Part shown: positions 10,941 to 18,938 of the stretch, in pieces | Layout: every line of letters starts with the position of its first letter | Position numbering within the stretch: position 1 is the stretch's first letter | Assembly: GCA_964543855.1 (NCBI GenBank) | Contig: CAZJAD010000001.1 | Span: 36,274 to 100,273, forward strand | Reading direction: 5' to 3' | DNA length: 64,000 nt | DNA from: CAZJAD01 sp964543855 | GTDB taxonomy: Bacteria; Electryoneota; RPQS01; DYHQ01 | Notes under the pieces: model-generated | The model's input: only the letters and a program-made list of their open reading frames with translations | What the model was told of the DNA's origin: nothing | Databases searched by the model: none | Made by a program: the position numbers and the translations under genes

Positions 10941-11642
10941 ATGTTCGTCGCTTCCGCCGCTCTGCTATGCCTGACGCTGGTCTGGGGACTGACCTTTCCC
11001 ATGGTCCAGATGGTCCTCGGGGAAGTCTCACCATCGCTGTTCCTGACCATGCGCTTCACGGTTGCCGCGGCAGCTTTGCTCCTGATCTTTGGCAGACGGG
11101 TCGTTCCGGTTCGCCGTCGCGATCTCTGGCAGGGGGTAATCATCGGGCTTTTCTTGTGGGGTGGCTACCTTGGCCAGACCATTGGGCTCCAGTTCACCAG
11201 TGCGTCAAGGTCGGGTTTCCTGACCGGCACCTTGGTCCCCCTGACTCCGCTTTTCGCGTTCCTGCTTTTCGGGGAGAGGTTCTCGCTGCGCCTCTGGCTG
11301 GCCGTTCTGATAGCCTTCTCCGGCATCTTCGTGATGTCGCAACCGTCGCTGGGAGGGTTGAGCTTTGGTGATAGCCTGACGATTGCGGGCGCGGCGAGTT
11401 TCGCCCTCCAGGTCGTCTATGTGAATCGCTGGAGCCGGGAGAGCAACTTCCTTGTGCTGGCATGGGTTCAGCTCCTGACGAGTGCNNNNNNNNNNNNNNN
11501 NNNNNNNNNNNNNNNNNNNNNNNNNNNNNNNNNNNNNNNNNNNNNNNNNNNNNNNNNNNNNNNNNNNNNNNNNNNNNNNNNNNNNATTTGTGGGATGATT
11601 CTCTCATCTGTGAAGGTTGAACCACGAGGTAATACTCAATGA
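10941..11642 (+). CDS. EamA/DMT-family transporter, interrupted by an assembly gap
   Basis: The first 181 residues contain hydrophobic helices typical of 10-helix drug/metabolite transporters: an N-terminal LVWGLTFPMVQ segment (EamA proteins usually have WG.(S/T)F here) and the end of the first EamA repeat, PLTPLFAFLLFGERFS. The sequence then runs into 100 N. After the gap the same frame gives 18 residues starting ICGMILSS, like the last helix of the family, and ends in TGA overlapping the next ATG. The family has about 290-300 residues, so roughly 90-100 residues are missing and the 100 N is a placeholder; that the frame is kept is luck. The substrate is unknown; such proteins export amino acids or metabolites. 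Confidence 0.8.
   Translation: MFVASAALLCLTLVWGLTFPMVQMVLGEVSPSLFLTMRFTVAAAALLLIFGRRVVPVRRRDLWQGVIIGLFLWGGYLGQTIGLQFTSASRSGFLTGTLVPLTPLFAFLLFGERFSLRLWLAVLIAFSGIFVMSQPSLGGLSFGDSLTIAGAASFALQVVYVNRWSRESNFLVLAWVQLLTSXXXXXXXXXXXXXXXXXXXXXXXXXXXXXXXXXXICGMILSSVKVEPRGNTQ
11486..11585. other. Assembly gap (100 N)
   Basis: Exactly 100 N, the usual placeholder for a scaffold join of unknown length. It interrupts the EamA transporter. Family length suggests that nearer 270-300 bases are missing. Confidence 0.98.
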
Positions 11643-12121
11643 AAAGAGCGATTCTGCCTGCCCTGCTAATGGCGGTCTCAGCGTCACTTCTGACGGCGGG
11701 ACCGCGAGTCGTGATCGATGTCGGACCTGGTTTTAACGCCGCTCCAACGGATACCGCGCAGCGTGCCGTTCTCTACGCTCCGGTCATGGACTCTACGGCT
11801 CCGCGCCTTGTCATCGACCCATCACAGCTTGCCATCCAGTTTTCTCTGGACTCCGTCATGGCATCGGCTGAGGGCAAGATCCGGAATCTCGTCCTGCAAC
11901 TGGAAGGGGCCGAGGGAGATACCAGCGTTGAACGACGCATCGGCGAGCTTGTCGGGCAGATTCTTCTGGAGCGCGAACTGGCACTTCTTGACCTACAGAT
12001 TTTGTACGCGGAGAAGATGAGCGATACGCTGCTTCTCTCCGGGCTTCGGCTCGCCCTGGAAGAGCTCCTGCGACAGAATCCGGAGCTCCAAGAGATGATC
12101 CTGCGCGAAGTGTACCGTTGA
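11639..12121 (+). CDS. Small exported protein of unknown function
   Basis: The 160-residue protein has a signal peptide (MKRAILPALLMAVSASLLTA), a short strand-like stretch, and a helical C-terminal half rich in Leu and Glu (about residues 75-155). No domain was recognised. GAGG lies 9 bases before the ATG, and the start overlaps the presumed end of the transporter gene by four bases. It is likely periplasmic or surface-exposed. Nothing in the sequence gives its function. Confidence 0.7.
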   Translation: MKRAILPALLMAVSASLLTAGPRVVIDVGPGFNAAPTDTAQRAVLYAPVMDSTAPRLVIDPSQLAIQFSLDSVMASAEGKIRNLVLQLEGAEGDTSVERRIGELVGQILLERELALLDLQILYAEKMSDTLLLSGLRLALEELLRQNPELQEMILREVYR

Positions 12122-12239
12122 AACGGTCAGCCGAGTCCGGGAGCCGCTCGCTCCCTTAATCTCAAAAAAGGAATGCAGTTGATTCAGTGATAGGTGACTT
12201 TGAGGGCCGGCGTGGCCCTGATGTGTATGGAGGTGTGTG

Positions 12240-14195
12240 ATGCGACGATTGGTGATGATGTTTCTTTGTGTGGGGATGGTTCTGGCGCTGGCCGCCCTTG
12301 TTCGGGCAGAAGCGCATCATTCGGGGAAGACGCAGACGCTTAAGCCGCGCTTCAGAACGACGGCAAAGGGCCTGGCACTCGAGGCTCGCGGTGGGGTGCC
12401 GGTCTCGGGCGTTGTCCTCTACGAACTTGAGGCAGACCGCCCGAGTCTGAATCCTCTGGACCACGCTGGCCCCGACCAGCGGTGCAACCAGGACGCTGTC
12501 GGCAACACCCAGAATGAGACACCGGGAGCCGCCAGCCCGCTCAACATGGATATTGTCTTGGCGGGCGCCAATGACTACCGGGATGGTGACGCCTCGGGAG
12601 GATTCTACCGAACGACGGACGGCTGCAACACCTGGTTTGACGCTCTTGTCACTCGCGGACCAACCGCCTACAACTATGACGCCGCCGGCGATCCGGTTAC
12701 ATCCGTAGACAATACCGGCCGCATGTATGTCGCGTACATTGCTTTCGATCGCAGTGATGAGGAAAACGGGCTCTATGTCCAGACCTCGACGGACAATGGC
12801 TTGAACTGGTCTGATCCAGCGGTTGTCGTGGAACACCGAGGCCCAGGCTCTCATGACTTCGAAGACAAACCGTATGCGGCCTGCGATTACAGCCCCGGAT
12901 CTCCCTATGAGAACAACTACTATATTACCTGGACAAAATTCACTTACGGTGCACCCATCTATTTCTCGCGCTCGACCGATGGTGGCGCGTCGTTCTCCAC
13001 GCCGGCTCAGATATCGACTTCGCTGAGCTGCCAGTTTTCGTGTCCAGCCGTCGGCCCAAACGGTGAGGTCTACGCCGTCTGGTTCGATTACTCGGGATCT
13101 TACATCAAGTTTGACCGATCCACGGATGGCGGGTTGACTTGGGGGCCGGACATCACAGTCACCAGTCTCGACGATGACTTCCCGTCAAATCCGTGCGGCA
13201 CCTTTCGCACCCCATCTTACCCGGTAATCGGCTGCGACATCTCGGGTGGGCCGTACAACGGCTGGATCTATGTCTGCTGGGCCGATGCTCGTGGAGGAGA
13301 CCCGGACATCTACTTCTGCCGGTCCACAGATGGTGGCACATCATGGTCAACACCGATAGTCGTCAACGACGACGGCACTTCTCGCTGGCAGTGGTGGCAG
13401 TGGATGGCGGTGCATCCCACCACCGGGGCCATCGGTATGTCATGGCTCGACCGGCGCGAAGACCCGGCAGGCTGTGAGTACCGGACTTACGCGACCGTCT
13501 CGAGTGACGGCGGAGCAACCTGGCTTGCGAACTTCCCCGTCTCCGACATTGCATCCGATCCCTCCGGATCCACGTGGCTCGGCGATTATTGCGGCACGAC
13601 CTTCCGGACTGACGGTTTCTATTCGGTCTGGGTGGACATGCGCAACGATGCGGGGGACGCATATGCGGCGTGGTGGACGGATGTTCCTGTTACGATTGCT
13701 GTGACTTCTCCCAATGGCGGTGAGACCTGGGATGTCGGCCAAACCCACGACATCACCTGGACCAGCGAGGGCCTGACCGGAACCGTCAGTATTCGGGTAA
13801 ATCGCAGCTTTCCTGCCGGTCCGTGGGAAAACATCGTTTCCGGAACGGCGAACGACGGTGTTCATCCGTGGCTTGTGACTGCACCTGCCACACCGGCAGC
13901 GCGAATTCTCATCTTCAGTGACGCAGACCACTCGGTCCGTGATTCATCCGACAGCAATTTCGCGATATCGGATCTGTCGCCGCCGGAAGTCGTCGTTTAT
14001 CGGTCGGGAAACGATGCGGAGCTGCACTGGAGCTCGATCGGCGCACCCTACTATCATGTCTACAGCGACACCGACCCGGTCGGAACCTACGCGTTTCTTG
14101 AGGGATCGACATCGGATTCGACCTTTCTTGATGTAGACGCTGCGACGGATGAGACGATGAAGTTCTACCAGGTGCGTTCGTCCACGCAGCCTTAG
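12240..14195 (+). CDS. Secreted sialidase-like (BNR/Asp-box) protein with one Kre9-like domain
   Basis: After a signal peptide (cleavage near ALVRAEA), residues of about 95-480 form a beta-propeller marked by five or six Asp-boxes of the S-x-D-x-G-x-x-W kind (STDNGLNW, STDGGASF, STDGGLTW, STDGGTSW, SSDGGATW). One 'SPNGGE' Kre9/KNH-like domain follows (about 485-580), then a short fibronectin-III-like end. There is no PNPFN sorting tail, unlike the other large secreted proteins here. Sialidase activity should not be assumed: the Asp-box is structural and the catalytic Arg triad was not identified. ATG 12240 is chosen over GTG 12237 because GGAGG lies 6 bases before it. The protein is likely surface-bound or extracellular. 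Confidence 0.8.
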   Translation: MRRLVMMFLCVGMVLALAALVRAEAHHSGKTQTLKPRFRTTAKGLALEARGGVPVSGVVLYELEADRPSLNPLDHAGPDQRCNQDAVGNTQNETPGAASPLNMDIVLAGANDYRDGDASGGFYRTTDGCNTWFDALVTRGPTAYNYDAAGDPVTSVDNTGRMYVAYIAFDRSDEENGLYVQTSTDNGLNWSDPAVVVEHRGPGSHDFEDKPYAACDYSPGSPYENNYYITWTKFTYGAPIYFSRSTDGGASFSTPAQISTSLSCQFSCPAVGPNGEVYAVWFDYSGSYIKFDRSTDGGLTWGPDITVTSLDDDFPSNPCGTFRTPSYPVIGCDISGGPYNGWIYVCWADARGGDPDIYFCRSTDGGTSWSTPIVVNDDGTSRWQWWQWMAVHPTTGAIGMSWLDRREDPAGCEYRTYATVSSDGGATWLANFPVSDIASDPSGSTWLGDYCGTTFRTDGFYSVWVDMRNDAGDAYAAWWTDVPVTIAVTSPNGGETWDVGQTHDITWTSEGLTGTVSIRVNRSFPAGPWENIVSGTANDGVHPWLVTAPATPAARILIFSDADHSVRDSSDSNFAISDLSPPEVVVYRSGNDAELHWSSIGAPYYHVYSDTDPVGTYAFLEGSTSDSTFLDVDAATDETMKFYQVRSSTQP

Positions 14196-14250
14196 GCGAA
14201 TCCGGCGATCCTCCCTTTCTTTGATATTCTACTACGCAACTCCCATAATG

Positions 14251-14280
14251 AAGGGTCCAGGCTGAAATGCCTGGACCCTT
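14251..14280. terminator. Bidirectional terminator between convergent genes
   Basis: A perfect 12-bp stem (14251-14262 with 14269-14280) with a 6-base loop. AAGG/CCTT ends give short U-tracts on both strands, so it can serve the BNR protein (+) and the phosphate operon (-). Confidence 0.85.
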
Positions 14281-14325
14281 TCTCTACTTGGCCGATTGTT
14301 CGATGTCAAGAAGTGACGCGGCTAT

Positions 14326-15414
14326 TTAGAACAGGACCTGCCACAGAAGCTGAATGTCATCTTCTTTCCATCCGCGGCTGTCAGTGGACCTCATCTTCAA
14401 GCGTTGATAGTAATTCAGCATCAGCTTCATATTGTGGCCATGAGGCAGGAAATTGAGACCGTATGTCACGGTCTTCTCAGTATTGCTTGGGATGAGGTCA
14501 CTCGGGTCAAATTCGTCGTATCGGAGGCACGGCTCGAGTCTCAAGAACGGAATGTAGTAGCCCGCTTGAACCACGTATCCCCCTGCTTCGAAGCTGCCGC
14601 CTGCTTTCAGATTGAAAGCCGCCCGGTGAATCTCTGCAGTACAGAAGAAACCCCGATATTTCAAGGTTGCATCCGCACCATAGAGCCGCTTGATCCCGGG
14701 AAGAGTCCGCAGATACTGCGGGTTGCTGCTGGCGGAGTCTGCATCTTCCGAGTAGGCGAGGTTACCACCTATCAGGAACCTCGGTTCGGCGGTCCGCTCG
14801 ATATCCCCTTCGTTCTTCGCAAGCGCTCCGAGAGGCTGGAACTCGATCCGGGCGGTCACCAGCGGCTTGCCCTCCGAATCATCTCGGCTGACATTGATGC
14901 CATTTCCGGTAAACATCCCGCAGTAGAACTTAGAGCGGGTCTCGGGCAATGCCAAGCCGATCATCAAGCCAATATCCCGACCGGGGACAAAAGGATCCGT
15001 TACATTCGGTCGAGTCTGGAATTGTAGCTTAGTCGTCGACATTACGCGCTGGCGACTGTACGGGACTTTGAACTGCCCGACGGTCACGGCAAATGCGGAG
15101 ACAGGCTTGTAGATAACGCGAATATCCTTGGCTTCCATGGCCTCATCGTGACTGCGAAATTCGAGATGAACATCGTATTCGAAGACTTCATAGAGTTGTC
15201 CACCGAAACGCAGCCGAGCCTGATGGATATAGAACCGATTCTCTTTGTGATCCTCATCATCCGCGAAGTTGAACTGATAGTTGTACGCTGCCCGAAAGCG
15301 GCCAGATATCTTGATCCGTCCCTCCGCATACTCCAATGCGGACTCTGCGGCCACCGGGAGCGACCAGATACTCAGCACCCACAGCACAAGCAGAGCTTTT
15401 CCAAGATTCTTCAC
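14326..15414 (-). CDS. Phosphate-selective porin O/P-like outer membrane protein
   Basis: The 362-residue protein has a signal peptide and alternating beta-strands as in the porin O/P family (OprO/OprP type): ISGRFRAAYNYQF, FYIHQARLRFGG, FEYDVHLEF, VTVGQFKVPYSRQ, ending in a strand with a C-terminal Phe (LLWQVLF), the usual outer-membrane barrel signature. It is the last gene of a four-gene minus-strand operon with a PiT transporter, a DUF47 protein and Ppx/GppA. That context supports phosphate or polyphosphate uptake across the outer membrane. The start is GTG 15414, with GGAG 9 bases upstream. Arsenate or other anions are possible alternative substrates. Confidence 0.85.
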   Translation of the reverse strand: MKNLGKALLVLWVLSIWSLPVAAESALEYAEGRIKISGRFRAAYNYQFNFADDEDHKENRFYIHQARLRFGGQLYEVFEYDVHLEFRSHDEAMEAKDIRVIYKPVSAFAVTVGQFKVPYSRQRVMSTTKLQFQTRPNVTDPFVPGRDIGLMIGLALPETRSKFYCGMFTGNGINVSRDDSEGKPLVTARIEFQPLGALAKNEGDIERTAEPRFLIGGNLAYSEDADSASSNPQYLRTLPGIKRLYGADATLKYRGFFCTAEIHRAAFNLKAGGSFEAGGYVVQAGYYIPFLRLEPCLRYDEFDPSDLIPSNTEKTVTYGLNFLPHGHNMKLMLNYYQRLKMRSTDSRGWKEDDIQLLWQVLF

Positions 15415-15458
15415 ACTTGATGCGCTCCAGAGATTAGATTTCCGCCGAAGATTGAATC

Positions 15459-16940
15459 TTATCTTTTCGATTCAATCCGGAAGTTATCATAGACATGCGT
15501 GAGTTTCCTCCGCAGCTCCTTGTTGTAATAATCGTTGATCCGATTCTGTGGAAGATAGCGCCACTGAGAAGTCTGTTCCACGAGGGCTTCGTACAATTCC
15601 CACTTATGGGAAAAGGAACGACCGGCGAGACTGTCGACCGCTCTCATCTGCCAGAAGTTGAGCCATTCGCTGTCCAGTGCCTTCAGGCGCTCAGGCGCGA
15701 CATGGAAACTGTCCATCTCCGCGTAATACAGCAACGTCTCCAGAGCATCTCGTTTAAACGGTCCCCGGGTCTCAAGAGCCGTTTTGAATTGTCTTGCCGT
15801 CTTGTATTCGATGCCCTCGAGATCCGCCAGGCCTGCAAGGGATACCTTCTCCTGCTCCAGCTTCTCACACACCGGCGGAGAAAGAGCAAATGCGACAGGT
15901 CGCGACACTTTCTGCTCAAATACATTCTGCACAAAAAAGAGAGCGACAAACGAGACGACTCCTGCAATCACCGGCGTCGTGACCCACCCAGCGGCAATGC
16001 TTCCCAGGACGCGATACCGAATTCCTCTGCCTCCTTTGACCAGAGCGATACCCAGCACACCGCCAATGACGGCCTGTGTACTTGAGACCGGTACAAGGGG
16101 AATCGGGGGCAGCCCTTGGCGAATCAACCAGCCCTGAAGCGACTGAGATGAGAAAAGGAACAGCACGATGGCGTGAGACAGCACAACGACCAGAGCGGCA
16201 ACGGGGGTCAGCTTCATCAGGTCATTACCAACCGTGTTCATCACCCGATAGGAATAGGTGAAGATGCCAACGGCGATAGCCAGAGAGCCCAGGAGAAAGA
16301 GCTGTTGGGCACTGGAGAATTGGATAGCGCCGCCAATCGTGACCGATCTGAACGGAGCCGCCGGAACGAAAACCCCCATGACATTGGCGATGTTATTCGC
16401 CCCCAGAGCGTAGGCACCGAACGCCCCGACAAGGATGAGGCCTGCTCGTGTGAGCGCGTCCATCCGGAATAAACGAATCTTTGCTACACTCAATCCCCAT
16501 CGGAACAGGAAGTAGAGAATGATGGCGAACGCCGCGGCGAGAATCGGACAAAGCACCCAGGTCGAGACGATCTGGATAAGCGATTGATAGTCAGTCAAAG
16601 TTCCGGTGAAAAAGTTCCAGCCGACAATCGCCCCAACAATGGTCTGAGATGTTGAGACCGGCAAGCCGAGCTTGCTCATCCAGTAGACGGTCAGAGCTGC
16701 GGAGAGAGCCACGGTGAAGGCACCCCCCAGAGCATTGACCGATCCCAGCGTCCCCAAGGTGCGCGAAGGACCGGCACCGGAGATAACCGCTCCGAGGACG
16801 ACAAAGATGCTGCAGATGATGGCGGCCATCCGAAATCGAACCATCCGGGTGGCAACTGCCGTGCCGAAAACATTGGCCGCGTCATTGGCCCCGAGCGACC
16901 AGCCCAAGAGAAGTCCGCTTGACAGAAAAAAGAGAATCAT
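15459..16940 (-). CDS. PiT-family inorganic phosphate transporter with long C-terminal extension
   Basis: Residues 1-340 form the PiT (PHO4) membrane domain with about ten helices and both inverted-repeat signatures, GANDAANVFGTAV near the N-terminus and GANNIANVMGVF near residue 180, plus PVSTSQ and PVSSTQA motifs. PiT proteins carry phosphate (often as metal-phosphate) driven by protons or sodium. Residues of about 345-493 are hydrophilic, helical and rich in charged and aromatic residues; this extension is longer than the core family needs and was not recognised. The DUF47 gene ends 19 bases upstream, which is the typical PhoU-like partner of PiT. Confidence 0.92.
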   Translation of the reverse strand: MILFFLSSGLLLGWSLGANDAANVFGTAVATRMVRFRMAAIICSIFVVLGAVISGAGPSRTLGTLGSVNALGGAFTVALSAALTVYWMSKLGLPVSTSQTIVGAIVGWNFFTGTLTDYQSLIQIVSTWVLCPILAAAFAIILYFLFRWGLSVAKIRLFRMDALTRAGLILVGAFGAYALGANNIANVMGVFVPAAPFRSVTIGGAIQFSSAQQLFLLGSLAIAVGIFTYSYRVMNTVGNDLMKLTPVAALVVVLSHAIVLFLFSSQSLQGWLIRQGLPPIPLVPVSSTQAVIGGVLGIALVKGGRGIRYRVLGSIAAGWVTTPVIAGVVSFVALFFVQNVFEQKVSRPVAFALSPPVCEKLEQEKVSLAGLADLEGIEYKTARQFKTALETRGPFKRDALETLLYYAEMDSFHVAPERLKALDSEWLNFWQMRAVDSLAGRSFSHKWELYEALVEQTSQWRYLPQNRINDYYNKELRRKLTHVYDNFRIESKR

Positions 16941-16959
16941 AGCCTCGTCTCTGACCGGG

Positions 16960-17604
16960 TTAGATCGATCGCTTTATCGTCGAGATCGACAACCGGTCGG
17001 CGACATCCTCCGCCCTGTCCGAGATATCACAGATGTGCAGAGTAATATATCTCAAGTGATTCTTCCGACTCAGCTCAATGTCGGCGCGGAAGATGTTGCG
17101 TCGGAGTTTTTCCGAAATCTTGTCGGCTTCCTTTTCGTAGAACATGATTTTGTGAAGATGATCCTTGACCGCGGCCGTATCGCGGAAGAATGCCCGAGCC
17201 GCCATCACGAGAGCGTCGACCGATTTCTCAACGCAGTCAGCAAGCTCCACATAGTCCCTTTTCAACTCGGGGAGAATCGCGGGACACTCAATCGAGAGCT
17301 CGACAAGGGTCTCCTTCGCTGTGTCGATAACATCGTCCATACTCTCCAGCAGTCCCAGCACATCTCCCCGCGCATCGGGGATGAGTGTCTGCTCATAGAG
17401 CTGCGTTTCAATATCCCGGCGCAGTCCGTCCGCCCGACCCTCCAACGAGTCGACGGCCCTGTTTCGCTCTTCGAAATCGTCGATCCTATCTTCCAGATAC
17501 AGCCGGATGGCTTCCCGGAACAGAATGCCCGATTCACTCACAACGCTCAGAAACTCATCCACCTGAGCTTCCAGCGTTTTGGTTCTTTGGAAAAGTCGCA
17601 CCAT
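16960..17604 (-). CDS. DUF47/PhoU-like phosphate transport accessory protein
   Basis: The 214-residue all-helical protein matches the DUF47 (TIGR00153) family: charged helices with E/D-rich metal-binding positions (LESMDDVIDTAKE, FYEKEADKISEKLRR, ICDISDRAEDVADRL). DUF47 proteins are usually paired with PiT transporters and are thought to regulate them, much as PhoU does for Pst. GAGGTG precedes the ATG by 8 bases. It starts 12 bases after ppx and ends 19 bases before PiT. Confidence 0.9.
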   Translation of the reverse strand: MVRLFQRTKTLEAQVDEFLSVVSESGILFREAIRLYLEDRIDDFEERNRAVDSLEGRADGLRRDIETQLYEQTLIPDARGDVLGLLESMDDVIDTAKETLVELSIECPAILPELKRDYVELADCVEKSVDALVMAARAFFRDTAAVKDHLHKIMFYEKEADKISEKLRRNIFRADIELSRKNHLRYITLHICDISDRAEDVADRLSISTIKRSI

Positions 17605-17616
17605 CGAAGATTCACC

Positions 17617-18576
17617 TCACTGCTTGTGCCGGGTGACTCGGTCTTGCCGCGATTGCGACAATCCACGACAGAATTGATCCACCATGAGACCGTGGCGGAT
17701 CCCCCAATCACTGATAACCGTCGAATCCACTCGGAACTTCTTCATGATCGCATGGAGGATGCCAACGCCTGCCAGAATCACATGCGCTCTCTGGGGCTGA
17801 AGTCCGACGATGGTTTTGCGTTCTTTGATCGGCTTCGAGCGATACAGTTCCATCTGTCGTTCGACCTCTGCCAGAGGCAAGACCGATCCTTGAATTCTAT
17901 CAGGCTCATAAACTGCCATTCCATGCATCACGGCCCCGACATTTGTCACTGTTCCGCCCATGCCAACCAGAGCATCAACCTCGCCTTCCGCTCCGAGGTC
18001 TGCCAGACCTGCCTCCACCACCGCGAGCAAACGCTCCAACTCCCTCTTTTTCACAGGATCGGAGGTCAGGTATCTTTCGGTGAGGGTCATGGCTCCAATG
18101 TCGATACTAACCATGTGCCCAACCTGCTCTCCATTCCCAAAAACGAACTCTGTGCTGCCGCCACCGACATCGAAAACGACAGACCGCCCTTCGCTCAAAC
18201 CTACCCCCGATCTCGCCGCGATATAGGTGAGCCGAGCTTCCTCTTCCCCTGAAATCACCTCGATCGTAAGGCCACATTCCCGCTTCACCCTCTGCAGGAA
18301 GACGTCGGTGTTCTTCGCCGTGCGCAGACACATCGTGCCGACCGCCGCAACCAGGTCCACGCGATGCTTCCTCGCTGATTGCATGAAAGCGTTTAGCGCC
18401 CCCACCGTCCGGTCCACGGCGTCCGGTTTCAGCGAGCCGTTCGGCCGAAAACCCTCTCCGAGGCGCGTAATCTTGGCCCTATCAGCAATCACCTTCCAGT
18501 GACCCGGCTCGTCTCTCCCGGCGATATGCATGAGAATCGAGTGCGATCCCACATCTATCGTGGCGTATCTGGCCAT
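17617..18576 (-). CDS. Ppx/GppA-family phosphatase (exopolyphosphatase-like)
   Basis: The 319-residue protein has the ASKHA-fold motifs of Ppx/GppA: the N-terminal phosphate loop (TIDVGSHSI), the EEEARL segment and the second phosphate loop (FDVGGGSTEF), with GMGGTVTN near residue 205. It is the short form without the C-terminal HD domain of E. coli Ppx. It hydrolyses either polyphosphate or pppGpp. As first gene of an operon with DUF47, PiT and a phosphate porin, polyphosphate turnover is the more likely role. GAGG lies just before the ATG. Confidence 0.9.
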   Translation of the reverse strand: MARYATIDVGSHSILMHIAGRDEPGHWKVIADRAKITRLGEGFRPNGSLKPDAVDRTVGALNAFMQSARKHRVDLVAAVGTMCLRTAKNTDVFLQRVKRECGLTIEVISGEEEARLTYIAARSGVGLSEGRSVVFDVGGGSTEFVFGNGEQVGHMVSIDIGAMTLTERYLTSDPVKKRELERLLAVVEAGLADLGAEGEVDALVGMGGTVTNVGAVMHGMAVYEPDRIQGSVLPLAEVERQMELYRSKPIKERKTIVGLQPQRAHVILAGVGILHAIMKKFRVDSTVISDWGIRHGLMVDQFCRGLSQSRQDRVTRHKQ

Positions 18577-18616
18577 CCCGCCTCTTCTTAGACTACCGTG
18601 ACGCGCTTGCGTGGGT

Positions 18617-18645
18617 CATCTAGTACTGGAACATGAATTTGTAAA
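18617..18645 (-). promoter_or_regulatory. Candidate promoter of the phosphate operon
   Basis: On the minus strand TTTACA (18640-18645), 17 bases, TAGATG (18617-18622). No convincing Pho box (two TGTCA-type half sites 11 bases apart) was seen around it. Confidence 0.35.
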
Positions 18646-18938
18646 TAAATGACTTGGAACGCAGACGCGCAGCTGGATTCCGGTATCGACTGCCTGGCAC
18701 TGCCGCAGCCTTATCGACGGCTGGAGACGGCAGGCAGAACGCAATAGTCTACAATATCGTGTTCACGAGCCAAAAAATCAAGGGCTTGCGGGTAGAGAGA
18801 GCGCAGGCCCCTCACAAACGGAGGAGCCTGCGCTAATTTCTAAGGTCCACGAGTACGGAGATTCGCACAATCGCGCCACCTGAACGCGATCATCCCGTTG
18901 ACCGAATCATTGCACTTAGCACCGAGTACGCGTCCTGT
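18646..18938 (-). other. Intergenic region with one strong hairpin
   Basis: No gene is recognised. The region holds a hairpin at 18801-18833: an 8-bp stem (18801-18808 with 18826-18833), one mismatch, 4 more pairs and a 7-base loop. It lies about 105 bases beyond the stop of the TonB receptor gene and may end its transcription, but no U-run follows on the minus strand, so this is tentative. Confidence 0.4.
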
